Shown: piece after piece, positions 29,023 through 37,679 of the stretch
Numbering within the stretch: the stretch's first letter is position 1
Layout of the letters: the number at the start of each line of letters is the position of its first letter
Assembly (NCBI GenBank): GCA_947165435.1
Contig: CAMVAI010000024.1
Location: forward strand, 1-40,114
Length of the DNA: 40,114 nt
Direction: 5' to 3'
Source: an uncultured Prevotella sp.
Lineage (GTDB): Bacteria > Bacteroidota > Bacteroidia > Bacteroidales > Bacteroidaceae
Position numbers and translations under genes: made by a program
Notes under the pieces: generated by a model
The model's database searches: none
What the model saw: the letters and a program-made list of their open reading frames with translations, nothing else
What the model was told of the DNA's origin: nothing

Positions 29023-29831
29023 ACGGCCCGCTTGATCATCTCACGCATGATTTCCGTCATGAAGGGCTGGGCCCTGTTGGCGGCCTCCTGCACCTCTTCG
29101 TGGCTTACCTCCACCGGTGTGTCGAAGCCGCCAAGGTCGGTGATGACGCTGACGCCAAACGTGCGGATGCCGCAATGGTGGGCCACGATGACCTCGGGGA
29201 TGGTGGACATGCCCACGGCGTCGCCACCCAGCAGGCGGTACATCTTATACTCGGCCGGGGTCTCAAAGGTAGGCCCTTGCACGCCCACATACACGCCGTA
29301 GGTGACGCGGATGTTCTTCTCCCTCGCTATCTCGGAGGCCTGTTTGATGAGGCTCATGTCGTAGGTCTCGTGCATGTCGGGGAAACGCGGACCGGTGGGG
29401 AAGTTCTTGCCGCGCAGCGGGTGCTCGGGGAAGAGGTTCAGATGGTCGGTGATGATCATGATGTCGCCTATCTTGAACGCCGGGTTCATGCCGCCCGCAG
29501 CATTGCTGACGAAGAGGGTCTTGATGCCCAGCTCGTACATCACGCGCACGGGGAACGTCACCTCCTTCATGGAGTAGCCCTCGTAGTAGTGGAAGCGGCC
29601 TTGCATGGCCAGGATATCCACGCCGCCGAGCTTGCCGAAGATGAGTTTGCCACTATGTCCTTCCACGGTAGATACCGGGAAGTTAGGAATGTCACTGTAG
29701 GCAATCTCCTGCTTGTCAGTTATTTCGGAAGCTAATTGTCCGAGGCCTGTTCCCAGAATGATTGCCGTTGTTGGTTTTGTGGTCATCCTTTCTTTTAGCC
29801 AGGATGCTGTTTCGAGAATTTTTGTGTACAT
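29019..29831 (-). CDS. Purine-nucleoside phosphorylase, PNP family I
   Basis: This 270-residue trimeric-type phosphorylase splits guanosine or inosine with phosphate. Visible motifs are A-I-I-L-G-T-G-L-G at 23-31 (phosphate loop), V-E-G-H-S-G at 56-61, Q-G-R-F-H-Y-Y-E-G-Y at 77-86, V-S-N-A-A-G-G-M-N near 113 and D-H-L-N-L near 130. Near residue 190-205, P-T-F-E-T-P-A-E and D-A-V-G-M-S-T-I-P-E-V-I hold the base-binding Glu and the ribose-binding M-S-T. The first ATG keeps the family's N-terminal helix (I-L-E-T-A-S-W-L-K-E-R) and is preferred, although this makes the gene overlap lpxK by 116 bases. Met16 would still leave a 71-base overlap. It is third in the operon and serves purine salvage, alongside the deoxynucleoside kinases elsewhere in the window. 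Confidence 0.96.
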   Translation of the reverse strand: MYTKILETASWLKERMTTKPTTAIILGTGLGQLASEITDKQEIAYSDIPNFPVSTVEGHSGKLIFGKLGGVDILAMQGRFHYYEGYSMKEVTFPVRVMYELGIKTLFVSNAAGGMNPAFKIGDIMIITDHLNLFPEHPLRGKNFPTGPRFPDMHETYDMSLIKQASEIAREKNIRVTYGVYVGVQGPTFETPAEYKMYRLLGGDAVGMSTIPEVIVAHHCGIRTFGVSVITDLGGFDTPVEVSHEEVQEAANRAQPFMTEIMREMIKRAV

Positions 29832-30885
29832 AGTCTATGATGTGATTGTTAAAGTGGTCTTGTTGCTCTTGCATGAAGCGGATGGTCAGCGGCAGGGCGA
29901 AGATATGGCTGCGCACGTCGTCGCTGAGGCCTTCGACAGCGGTGAGCCGGGCAGCGTCTTTCTCTGTGGTGACGATGCATCTGGGCTGTGGCAGCTTGTC
30001 GAAGGTATCGTTGATGAGTCTTACGTCCTTGGCACGGAAGCGGTGGTGGTCGCTGAAGGTCAGTGGCACCAGGTCGGAACAGTGTGGCGCCAGGTCGTGC
30101 ATCATCTGTTCCGGCGAGGCAATGCCGGAGAGCACGATGGCATGCCGGCCTTGCAGCTGCTCTATGCCGAACGGCTCGGCCTGTGTGGCAAGGATGGGGT
30201 AGAGGGCTCCGTATTCCAACGAGGTGAAGAACAGCTGCTGATAGGGGTAGAGGTCCATGGCCTTGGTGATGACACGGTACTCCATGGGCTTCAGTCCTTT
30301 CGGACATTTCGTCACGATGACGATGTCGGCACGGTCCTTTCCTTTCAGCGGCTCGCGAAGCCGTCCGGCGGGCAGTAGCTTGTCATAGATGATGAGCCGG
30401 TGGTAATCCACCAGCAGGATGTTGATGCCGGGCTTGACGTAGCGGTGCTGGAAGGCATCGTCGAGCAGGACGGCATCCAGTTGCTGGTCGTTGTCCACCA
30501 GCGTGTCGATGCCGTGGCAGCGGTTCTTGTCAACGGCAACGGTGACGTCGGGGAACTTCTGCTTCATCTGGTACGACTCGTCGCCGATGTCCGTAATCGC
30601 TGTCTGACTGTCGGCAACGACAAAGCCCTTGCTCTTGCGCTTGTAGCCACGGCTAAGCACTGCCACATGGAAGCGGTCTTTCATCGTTCCAACCAGGTAT
30701 TCGACGTGGGGCGTCTTGCCGGTGCCTCCCACGGTGATGTTACCGACGGAGATGACGGGCACGTCGAAGGTACGGCTTTTCAGAATCCCGATGTCGAACA
30801 TCGTGTTCCGTAGCTTGACCACTGAGCCGTAAATCCAGCTCAGTGGCAGCAGCCATTTGTTGATCTTGATGAAGTCGCCTTCCAT
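29716..30885 (-). CDS. lpxK: Tetraacyldisaccharide 4'-kinase
   Basis: This 389-residue inner-membrane enzyme phosphorylates the 4' position of the lipid A precursor. The N-terminal amphipathic region I-N-K-W-L-L-P-L-S-W-I-Y-G is typical, as are the P-loop G-G-T-G-K-T-P at 53-59, L-S-R-G-Y-K-R-K-S-K-G near 78, G-D-E-S-Y-Q-M near 100, D-D-A-F-Q-H-R near 140 and T-E-K-D-A-A-R-L near 307. The C-terminus is longer than needed: the last ~38 codons (K-N-S-R-N-S-I-L-A-K-R-K onwards, very basic) overlap the phosphorylase start in another frame. It is second in the operon after sppA, separated from it by a tandem repeat region. It confirms a Gram-negative outer membrane with lipid A. Confidence 0.95.
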   Translation of the reverse strand: MEGDFIKINKWLLPLSWIYGSVVKLRNTMFDIGILKSRTFDVPVISVGNITVGGTGKTPHVEYLVGTMKDRFHVAVLSRGYKRKSKGFVVADSQTAITDIGDESYQMKQKFPDVTVAVDKNRCHGIDTLVDNDQQLDAVLLDDAFQHRYVKPGINILLVDYHRLIIYDKLLPAGRLREPLKGKDRADIVIVTKCPKGLKPMEYRVITKAMDLYPYQQLFFTSLEYGALYPILATQAEPFGIEQLQGRHAIVLSGIASPEQMMHDLAPHCSDLVPLTFSDHHRFRAKDVRLINDTFDKLPQPRCIVTTEKDAARLTAVEGLSDDVRSHIFALPLTIRFMQEQQDHFNNHIIDYVHKNSRNSILAKRKDDHKTNNGNHSGNRPRTISFRNN

Positions 30886-30934
30886 TGTGGTTGCGTTGCT
30901 TTTTGTTATTTCGGGATATCGTTATTTCGTGATG

Positions 30935-31030
30935 GCGTTATACCGTTATTCCGTTATTCCGTTATACCGTAATTCCGTTATTCCGTAATACCGTAATTCC
31001 GTTATTCCGTTATTCCGTTATTCCGTTATT
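30935..31030. repeat. 8-base tandem repeat, 12 units, between sppA and lpxK
   Basis: The unit CCGTTATT is repeated 12 times head to tail over 96 bases; five units carry one or two changes (CCGTTATA, CCGTAATT, CCGTAATA, GCGTTATA). Weaker units extend upstream to about 30911. The last unit supplies the stop codon of sppA. The array lies between two genes, so length change would alter their spacing and not a reading frame. Confidence 0.95.
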
Positions 31031-32801
31031 ACTTGATGTCAAGATAATACGGCAGGCGGGCCTGGATGGCACTGCGGCTGTTGATGGTCTTCAGGAAACG
31101 GAACGGCTCGTAGTATTCGCCCAAAGCGGCGCGCATGCCCTCGTCCAAATAGCTCCCTTTCGAGGTCATGTCTAACAGCTCGGTAAACCAGTCGGTGGGT
31201 TCAGGATAGCCTTCGGTGTGGTATTCGTCGAGCTTGGCCAGTTCGGCAGCCTTCTTCACGGCATCGTCTAATGAGCCAATGGCATCGACCAGCTTGATGG
31301 GCAGTGCGTCGTTGCCCAACCATACACGACCCTGTGCCACCTCTTCTATCTTCTCTACCGGCTGCTTGCGGCCGTCGGCCACACGCTTGCGGAACAGTTC
31401 GTAGCCGCGCCCGATGTGATGGTCGAGCAAGGCCATCTCTTCGGCATTAAACGGACGGGCTATGGTGCCGAAGGCAGCATGGCGGTTGGTCTTCACTTCG
31501 TCGAACTTCACACCCAGCTTCTCCGTCAGCAGTCCGCTGACATCGGGGAACATGCCGAAGATGCCGATAGAACCGGTGATGGTGGTGGGTTCGGCAATGA
31601 TGTAGTTGGCTGCACAGCTGATGTAGTAGCCGCCCGAAGCAGCGTACCCGCCCATCGACACGACGACGGGCTTCTTGGTCTTCAGCTGGGTGACAGCCCG
31701 CCATATCTGTTCCGAGGCGTATGCCGAACCGCCGGGCGAGTTGACGCGCAGCACCACGGCCTTCACGTCGTCGTCGTTCATCAGCTGCTCCAGGTCTTTG
31801 CATACGTCGATGGCCACGATGTTATGCTCCTGGCTGAACTGGTCGGCGGGAGCCGAATCGACAATATCGCCGTAGGCATAGTAGATGGCTATCTTCTCGC
31901 CTTTCTCCTTGGCACCCTTCACGCCTTCCATGTCGGCGAGTGTCAGCTGGTTTACCTTCTCGTCGCTGTCAATCTTCAGCAGCTTCTTGATTTCGCCCTT
32001 CACCTCGTCGGTGTACATCAGCTTGTCAACGAGTTTCAACTTCACCAGCTCTTCGGGTTCGGCCAGCGTGACGAAACGGTCGGCGTAGGCATTCAGCGAG
32101 TCAACCGACACCTTGCGGCTGGCCGACACGTCGTTGAGCATGACTTTCCAGATGCCGTTGATATAGGCCGTCACCTGCTCGCGGTTCGGCTCGCTCATGC
32201 CGTCGGCCGTCATCATCTCCGGCGCACTCTTGTACTTTCCTACTTTGCTTAGCTGGAATTTCACACCGAACTTGGCCAGCAGGTCTTTCACGAACATCGG
32301 CTGGGCAGCCAGTCCGTGCCAGTCAACCATGCCGCTGGGGTTCAGGTATATCTTGTCGGCGACACTGCAGATGTAGTAGGTGGTCTGCGTGTATGAGTCG
32401 CCGTAGGCCACTATCCACTTGCCGCTCTTCTTGAAGTCGAGCAATGCCTCGCGGATGGCATGTGCCGAAGCGGGTGAGTCGCTGACGAACATACCGGCCT
32501 CGATGTAGATGCCCTTGATGTCTTCGTTCTCCTTCGCCTTGCGGATGGCACTGAGTATTTGGTCCAGTCCGAGAGGCTCAGCCAGTTGGTCGGTAAACAT
32601 GGCCAGCGGGTTGTCTTCGGTGCGCTCTGCCAATTCGCCGCTCAGCATGAGGGTGAATACCGAGTTGTCTTCCACATTGGTGCTGCTTGCCGTCGAGGCT
32701 GCCATGCCTACTAAGGATATGACGGTAAGAATGCCCATGATGACCGTCACCAGTATGATGCCGGTGACGGTGGCTGCTACGTATTTCAGAAAGTCTTTCA
32801 T
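31029..32801 (-). CDS. sppA: Signal peptide peptidase A (protease IV), 67K type
   Basis: The frame opens at 32876, but the -7 box TATCTTTG at 32834-32841 lies within it, so the ATG at 32801 (M-K-D-F-L-K-Y-V-A) is chosen: 590 residues. A membrane anchor covers about 9-35 (V-T-G-I-I-L-V-T-V-I-M-G-I-L). Two tandem S49 domains follow. The general-base Lys191 lies in V-G-K-Y-K-S-A-P-E and the nucleophile Ser389 in Y-A-A-S-G-G-Y-Y; R-V-N-S-P-G-G-S-A precedes it. The enzyme degrades cleaved signal peptides and misplaced membrane proteins at the inner membrane. It leads the sppA-lpxK-PNP-thiL operon, and its stop codon is formed by the last unit of the 8-base repeat. Confidence 0.94.
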   Translation of the reverse strand: MKDFLKYVAATVTGIILVTVIMGILTVISLVGMAASTASSTNVEDNSVFTLMLSGELAERTEDNPLAMFTDQLAEPLGLDQILSAIRKAKENEDIKGIYIEAGMFVSDSPASAHAIREALLDFKKSGKWIVAYGDSYTQTTYYICSVADKIYLNPSGMVDWHGLAAQPMFVKDLLAKFGVKFQLSKVGKYKSAPEMMTADGMSEPNREQVTAYINGIWKVMLNDVSASRKVSVDSLNAYADRFVTLAEPEELVKLKLVDKLMYTDEVKGEIKKLLKIDSDEKVNQLTLADMEGVKGAKEKGEKIAIYYAYGDIVDSAPADQFSQEHNIVAIDVCKDLEQLMNDDDVKAVVLRVNSPGGSAYASEQIWRAVTQLKTKKPVVVSMGGYAASGGYYISCAANYIIAEPTTITGSIGIFGMFPDVSGLLTEKLGVKFDEVKTNRHAAFGTIARPFNAEEMALLDHHIGRGYELFRKRVADGRKQPVEKIEEVAQGRVWLGNDALPIKLVDAIGSLDDAVKKAAELAKLDEYHTEGYPEPTDWFTELLDMTSKGSYLDEGMRAALGEYYEPFRFLKTINSRSAIQARLPYYLDIK

Positions 32802-32833
32802 AATAGAACAGATAATTTTAGTGTTTCTTGCTG

Positions 32834-32841
32834 CAAAGATA
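32834..32841 (-). promoter_or_regulatory. -7 box of the sppA operon
   Basis: TATCTTTG on the minus strand followed by CAGC, 32 bases before the chosen sppA start. It rules out the longer frame start at 32876. Confidence 0.65.
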
Positions 32842-32948
32842 ATGCTTTTTTCTAATAAATGACATAAAATTGTCATTTTTTTTTGTTAGAATTGATGCGT
32901 ATCAGCGGTTCCACGTTTTTTCAGGAGCCATTGCCCATCGATACTTCC

Positions 32949-34676
32949 TTATTCCGTAGCCATTGTTTTCTCCGTAACAATCTCTCCGGCCCGCTGCAGA
33001 GCCTGGTCTATGTGGCTGCAGATGTTCCTGTCGCCCAGTAGCTGTTCGAAACCGTTGCGGCGCAAGACGCCATCCACCTTTTCGTTCACCCCCGACAGCA
33101 CCACGGTGACGCCCTCTTGCTGGCTCATGCGGCACATGTTCTCCAGGTTGTGCAGGCCGGTGGAGTCGATGAAGGGCACTTTACGCATGCGGATGATGCG
33201 TACCTTGGGGTGGCTGCCGTAGCGGGCCATGATGTCCTCGAAGCGCGAACCGGCACCGAAGAAGTAAGGACCGTTGATTTCATACACTTCCACGCCGTCG
33301 GGTATCGAGAGGTGCTCCAGGCTGCCTGCCTGCATGTCGGCATCGGCGTTCAGGTCTATCTCGTTCAGCACGGCATGTACGTCGGTGGTCTCAGCCATGC
33401 GGCGCATGAAGAGCAGACAGGCCAGGACGAGTCCGAACTCGATGGCGATGGTGAGGTCGAAGACGATGGTCAGGAAGAACGTCAGCAGCAGCACCGTCAC
33501 GTCGCTCTTGGGGTTGTGGCGTGCCATGGCTAAGAACGAGCGCCAGCCGCTCATGCCGTAGGCCACCACCACCAGCACGCCGGCCAGGCAGGCCATGGGG
33601 ATATACTGTGCCAGTGGCATGAGGAAGAGGAAGATGAGCGTCAGCACCACGGCATGCACGATGCCTGCCACGGGTGTGCGCCCGCCGTTGTTGATGTTGG
33701 TCATGGTGCGGGCGATGGCTCCTGTGGCGGGTATTCCTCCGAAGATGGGCGACGCGATGTTGGCGATGCCCTGTCCGATGAGTTCGGTGTTCGAGTTATG
33801 GTGGTCGCCAATGACACCGTCGGCCACCGTCGCCGACAGCAGGCTCTCGATGGCTCCCAGTATGGCGATGGTGACTGCCGGGCCTACCAGTCCCTTGATG
33901 GTCTCCCACGTCAGTTCCGGCACCACGGCCCCCGGCAGCGTCGAGTTGATGCTGAAGCGGTCGCCGATGGTCTCGATGGTTGTCACACCGGCAAATTGCT
34001 TCAGCAGCAGTGCTGCTATCGTCATGGCAATGATGGCTACCAGCGAGCCGGGCAGTGCCTTCAGCGGCGACAGGTGGAACATACGGGCCAGCATGGGCCA
34101 TAGGGCGATGAGTGCCACTGAGGCGATGCCGACCACTGCCGACCACGGGTCTATCGTACCTATATTATATATATACGCGACCCATTTCTCTACGAAGTCG
34201 CTGGGCACGGAGGCGATGGTCAGCCCCAGCAGGTCTTTCACCTGGGTGGTGAAGATGGTGACGGCAATGCCGCTGGTGAATCCCACCACGATGGGGTAGG
34301 GGATGTACTTGATGATGGTGCCGAGGCGCAGCACACCCAGCAGGATGAGGAACACGCCGGCCATCAGTGTAGCCACGGTGAGGCCCTGCATGCCGTACTG
34401 CTCGATGATGCCATAGACGATGACGATGAAGGCTCCCGTGGGTCCGCCTATCTGCACCTTCGAGCCGCCGAAGAGCGAGATGAACATGCCGGCCACGATG
34501 GCGGTGATGATGCCTTTCTCGGGCGACACCCCGCTGGCGATGCCGAAGGCGATGGCCAGCGGCAGTGCCACGATGCCTACGATGACGCCGGCCATGAGGT
34601 CGGCCATGAATGTTTTCTTGTCGTAATGCTTGATAGCCGAAAAGAATTTCGGCTTGAAATCTATTGTTTTTTCCAT
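32949..34676 (-). CDS. SulP-family anion transporter with C-terminal STAS domain
   Basis: The ATG at 34676 (M-E-K-T-I-D-F-K-P-K-F-F) is chosen because the -7 box at 34685-34692 lies inside the longer frame: 575 residues. The SulP transport domain, about 20-420, has many membrane segments. It includes the family signature near the start (D-L-M-A-G-V-I-V-G-I-V-A-L-P-L-A-I-A-F-G), I-G-G-P-T-G-A near 75, and G-G-I-P-A-T-G-A-I-A-R-T near 315. The cytosolic STAS domain, about 440-555, has P-F-I-D-S-T-G-L-H. The family moves sulfate, bicarbonate or other anions; the substrate here is unknown. The STAS domain is a possible contact for the serine-kinase-type protein at 7559, though that is speculation. 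The transcript is predicted to be nearly leaderless. Confidence 0.93.
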   Translation of the reverse strand: MEKTIDFKPKFFSAIKHYDKKTFMADLMAGVIVGIVALPLAIAFGIASGVSPEKGIITAIVAGMFISLFGGSKVQIGGPTGAFIVIVYGIIEQYGMQGLTVATLMAGVFLILLGVLRLGTIIKYIPYPIVVGFTSGIAVTIFTTQVKDLLGLTIASVPSDFVEKWVAYIYNIGTIDPWSAVVGIASVALIALWPMLARMFHLSPLKALPGSLVAIIAMTIAALLLKQFAGVTTIETIGDRFSINSTLPGAVVPELTWETIKGLVGPAVTIAILGAIESLLSATVADGVIGDHHNSNTELIGQGIANIASPIFGGIPATGAIARTMTNINNGGRTPVAGIVHAVVLTLIFLFLMPLAQYIPMACLAGVLVVVAYGMSGWRSFLAMARHNPKSDVTVLLLTFFLTIVFDLTIAIEFGLVLACLLFMRRMAETTDVHAVLNEIDLNADADMQAGSLEHLSIPDGVEVYEINGPYFFGAGSRFEDIMARYGSHPKVRIIRMRKVPFIDSTGLHNLENMCRMSQQEGVTVVLSGVNEKVDGVLRRNGFEQLLGDRNICSHIDQALQRAGEIVTEKTMATE

Positions 34677-34684
34677 ATCGGCCA

Positions 34685-34715
34685 CAAAGGTAAGAAAAAA
34701 ACAAGGCAACACCAA
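34685..34715 (-). promoter_or_regulatory. SulP promoter nested in the upstream gene's terminator
   Basis: On the minus strand TTG (34713-34715) and TACCTTTG (34685-34692) have a 20-base spacer. The TTG lies in the loop of the terminator hairpin at 34695-34731 and the U tract is the spacer. The -7 box ends only eight bases before the ATG at 34676, so the mRNA should have almost no leader. Confidence 0.75.
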
Positions 34716-34731
34716 GAAATGGCGTTGCCTT
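34695..34731 (-). terminator. Intrinsic terminator of the rhamnogalacturonan lyase gene
   Basis: AAGGCAAC and GTTGCCTT form perfect 8-base arms around a 13-base loop, followed on the minus strand by G and seven T bases. It lies about 28 bases after the lyase stop. Confidence 0.88.
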
Positions 34732-34758
34732 ATTATAATAAGGTATGATTTTCTTGAT

Positions 34759-37470
34759 TTACTTCACAATCACCTTGCGGCCATTGCAGATGTAGATGCC
34801 TCTTGTGGGATGCTCGACGCGCACACCCTGCAGCGTGTAGTATGCTCCGTCGCTGGTCACGGTGCCTGTCAGCTGGCGAATGCCTGTCGCCGTCGTGCTG
34901 TATAGCTTGCCCTCGATGCAGAGGTTGCCCAGACTGTACTGCTTGTTGTTGGCAATGCCGTAGATGTGGAAGCGCACGCCAAAGGTGCCCTGTGTGGCCT
35001 TGGCGCTGGTGATGGCTTTTTCCAGCTTGGTGTAGTAGGGCGCATAGCTGGTGCCGTCGCTCGAATCTACGGCGCGCTCAGGTGTCTGCCCGGTCAGCAG
35101 TTTCGACGTCGAGCCGTCGCCGTTCACCCAGAGCATGTCCATGCTGCCGCCGTTGGTGCCCCAGCGGCTGGCGTTCACCGACACCTTGGTGGGTGTGAAC
35201 TCATAGCCGTCAGCCAGCGTCACTAAGAAGTCGATGGCGTTGTCTGCCGATGCCGCAGCGGCCTGTTCGGTAGGCTGGAACTGCAGGTGTGTCTGTCCGG
35301 CACCGTTGGTCTTGGCTTCCTTGAAGGCTATCTTCGCGCCACACGTGATGCTGCTGCCGCTGAAGTATCCGGCCTGGCTGAACGTAGCAGCCTCCTGATT
35401 GTCGGTGTCTAATTTCCAATTGATGTCGGCAGTACCCACCTCGATGTGCTGCACGCCCTCGTTCATGAGTTCTTGCGGGTCGTAGAAAAGGGTCTCGTTC
35501 TCGGCGGCGCTCACGTCGATGGTGGTGGCGGCCTCCGGCAGGTAGTAGCCCAGGTGTGGCGGCTGGTTGTAGCTCGACATCTGCCACGTGATGCCCATGC
35601 GGTAGATGTGGTCGGTCAGCAGGCACGGCACTTTATACTTCGTGGGCATAGCCGACGAGTGGATGTACAGGCTGGTGGCGTCGTGCAGGATGACCTCCTC
35701 GCGCCAGTCGCCGAAGAGGTCGCACGACAGGTTGGGATTGCGCTTCGTGGTGTTGCACGACGAGCCTTCCAGCGACGTCACGCCTACGAAGCTGCTGCCG
35801 TTCCATCGGGTGATGGTGTAAGCCTCCTCAAAGCCTCCGTCGGCCAGACAGTCCTGCAGTGTTCCGTCCCAATAGAGTCGGAAGTTCAACGACGACGATT
35901 TGCTGCTCACCACGTTGCCCGTGGTAGCCGAACGCTGGCTGCGGTCGTTGCTCGACGAGAATTCAAAGCCACGATTCGAAGCTATCAGGTCGGCAGCCAT
36001 GCCGCGTCCGTTGTCTGAGGCTCCAGCGGCATGGTGCAGCACCTCGCCGGTGCGTGCGTCGTGTACGTCCCAGCCGTAGCTGTTGCCGTCGATGACCTCC
36101 TCGTGTACGTGGAACACCTCCAGTCCCGGGCGGTCGGGTATGAGGTCGCTCACGTGGATGGCGTCGCCGTGACCGAAGCCTACGGCATACATCAGCTGTC
36201 CGTCGTCGTCGATGGCTGCCGAACCGAAGGTAATCTCGTCGCGTCCGTCGCCGTCGTAGTCGCCCACCGAGATGTTGTGGTTGCCGTTGCCGTAGGCCGT
36301 GAAGTGACTGCCATATCCGCTGGTGTTCTGCGAGTAGGTCTTGGTGGTCTTGTTCCAGTTGGCGTCATACACCTCCACCTTCTCGTTGCTCACCGATGCG
36401 TGCAGCCAGCGGTGTACCAGCTTCTTGTCCTTATAGTCAACAGCCCAGAAGAACGCCGTCGCGTAGTATCCCCGGTTCAGGATGGCCGTGGGGTGCAGCC
36501 CATCCAGATAGGCCACCGTGGCGTTATACCGCTCGGCGCGGTTGCCCCAGTTGTCGCCCCAGGCACTGTTGATGGCGGGGTTGGGGTTGTGCGAGTTGAC
36601 GGCCTGCGAGCGGTCGGGGTTGTACCAGATGGTATGCACGGCGGCACCCGTCAGTCCGTCGAATACCGTCAGCAGCTCCGGGCCTTGCAGTATGTGGCCG
36701 TTGCTGTTGCGATAGCTGGTGGTGTTCTGCGTCTCGTTCTTGATGGTAGTGTCGTCGGCAGCGGCGCTGACGTAGTTGCCTTTGCCGTCTTTGGTGCCTG
36801 CAGCGGTCTTGCAAATCATCTCTGCCTTGCCGTCGCCGTCGAAGTCGTAAACCAGCATCTGTGTGTTATGCGCACCGGCGCGTACATTATAACCCATATT
36901 GATGCTCCACAGGCGGGTGCCGTCCATCTTGTAGCAGTCTATCACTTGGTTCGACGACTTGCCGTTCTTGCCGCTGTCGCGCGAGTCGTCCGGGTCCCAT
37001 TTCACGAACAGTTCGTAGGTGCCGTCGCCATCCACGTCGCCTATCGCGATGTCGTTGGGCGTGTAGTTGTCGTTGTTGTTGGTCACCTCTTTCGAGCCGG
37101 CGGGCTTCGTCAGCTGGATGCGCAGGGCCTGGTCGTAGGGGTGTACCACGGGCGTACGCTCTATCACCGTGCCCTGGGCGTCGAGCACCTCCAGCTGGTA
37201 TGTGTCGGTCAGCTTGCTCTCAATGGGGAAGGCGTGGCTGGTGCGCTTCGTCTCCACCATCTTCTTGTCGTTGCGGTACAGGCGGTAGGTGTAGGCCTGC
37301 TCGCCGTCGAAGAACCGCCACGACACGAACGTCGTGTGGTCGGCGGTGTTGAAGGCCACGAGGGCGCGCGCCAACTTGTCCTGCTGGCGGTCGGCACTGT
37401 AGTTGGGCTGTGCCTGCACACCAAGGGCAAGGAGACATGCCAATACCGTGAGTTTCATCTTTTTCATCAT
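34759..37470 (-). CDS. Rhamnogalacturonan lyase, polysaccharide lyase family 11 type
   Basis: The ATG at 37470 (or 37467) is chosen because the -7 box at 37504-37511 covers the longer start: about 903 residues. The signal peptide reads M-K-L-T-V-L-A-C-L-L-A-L-G-V-Q-A-Q. The catalytic beta-propeller covers about 15-600 and carries the calcium loops D-V-D-G-D-G-T-Y-E, D-F-D-G-D-G-K-A-E and D-Y-D-G-D-G-R-D-E typical of PL11 (YesW/YesX) enzymes. W-R-F-F-D-G-E-Q-A-Y-T-Y and A-N-W-N-K-T-T-K-T-Y are also seen. An extra ~260-residue C-terminal region precedes a tail G-I-Y-I-C-N-G-R-K-V-I-V-K, a sorting or anchoring tail common in Prevotella secreted proteins. It cleaves the rhamnogalacturonan I pectin backbone. 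No SusC/SusD pair is adjacent. Confidence 0.92.
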   Translation of the reverse strand: MMKKMKLTVLACLLALGVQAQPNYSADRQQDKLARALVAFNTADHTTFVSWRFFDGEQAYTYRLYRNDKKMVETKRTSHAFPIESKLTDTYQLEVLDAQGTVIERTPVVHPYDQALRIQLTKPAGSKEVTNNNDNYTPNDIAIGDVDGDGTYELFVKWDPDDSRDSGKNGKSSNQVIDCYKMDGTRLWSINMGYNVRAGAHNTQMLVYDFDGDGKAEMICKTAAGTKDGKGNYVSAAADDTTIKNETQNTTSYRNSNGHILQGPELLTVFDGLTGAAVHTIWYNPDRSQAVNSHNPNPAINSAWGDNWGNRAERYNATVAYLDGLHPTAILNRGYYATAFFWAVDYKDKKLVHRWLHASVSNEKVEVYDANWNKTTKTYSQNTSGYGSHFTAYGNGNHNISVGDYDGDGRDEITFGSAAIDDDGQLMYAVGFGHGDAIHVSDLIPDRPGLEVFHVHEEVIDGNSYGWDVHDARTGEVLHHAAGASDNGRGMAADLIASNRGFEFSSSNDRSQRSATTGNVVSSKSSSLNFRLYWDGTLQDCLADGGFEEAYTITRWNGSSFVGVTSLEGSSCNTTKRNPNLSCDLFGDWREEVILHDATSLYIHSSAMPTKYKVPCLLTDHIYRMGITWQMSSYNQPPHLGYYLPEAATTIDVSAAENETLFYDPQELMNEGVQHIEVGTADINWKLDTDNQEAATFSQAGYFSGSSITCGAKIAFKEAKTNGAGQTHLQFQPTEQAAAASADNAIDFLVTLADGYEFTPTKVSVNASRWGTNGGSMDMLWVNGDGSTSKLLTGQTPERAVDSSDGTSYAPYYTKLEKAITSAKATQGTFGVRFHIYGIANNKQYSLGNLCIEGKLYSTTATGIRQLTGTVTSDGAYYTLQGVRVEHPTRGIYICNGRKVIVK

Positions 37471-37503
37471 TGCTTCGTTTTTAAATAGGGGTTGTTTCGG
37501 CTG

Positions 37504-37511
37504 CAAAGGTA
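37504..37511 (-). promoter_or_regulatory. -7 box of the rhamnogalacturonan lyase gene
   Basis: TACCTTTG on the minus strand followed by CAGCC, 33 bases before the ATG at 37470. Confidence 0.68.
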
Positions 37512-37575
37512 GCTAAAAAATAGCTGACGGCAAAATTTCCATGTGTATTTTTCTTCCGTTCAGCAGTAGTATATA

Positions 37576-37632
37576 TAAAATAAGGAGGATATGCCTGTGG
37601 GCAGACATACCCTCCCGCTGTCAAATGACAGC
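37576..37632 (-). terminator. Hairpins after mscL
   Basis: GGAGG-TATG-CTG at 37584-37597 pairs with CAG-CATA-CCTCC at 37602-37615 with two single mismatches; on the minus strand CCTTATTTTATATATA follows. A second perfect hairpin, GCTGTCA/TGACAGC around AA (37617-37632), precedes it. Together they are the likely mscL terminator. Confidence 0.6.
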
Positions 37633-37679
37633 TCATTCACGCCTTTATTACATGATTGTTAAAGCCCGTGGAAAAGGCT

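Noticed and set aside
30935..31030. Tandem array considered as a CRISPR or integron-like array
   Set aside because: Units are contiguous 8-mers without spacers and no cas or integrase gene is near. The same reasoning excludes the 76-base and 21-base arrays.
36031..37488. 485-codon plus-strand frame opposite the rhamnogalacturonan lyase
   Set aside because: The minus strand carries a signal peptide, calcium loops and a promoter box; the plus frame is a shadow.
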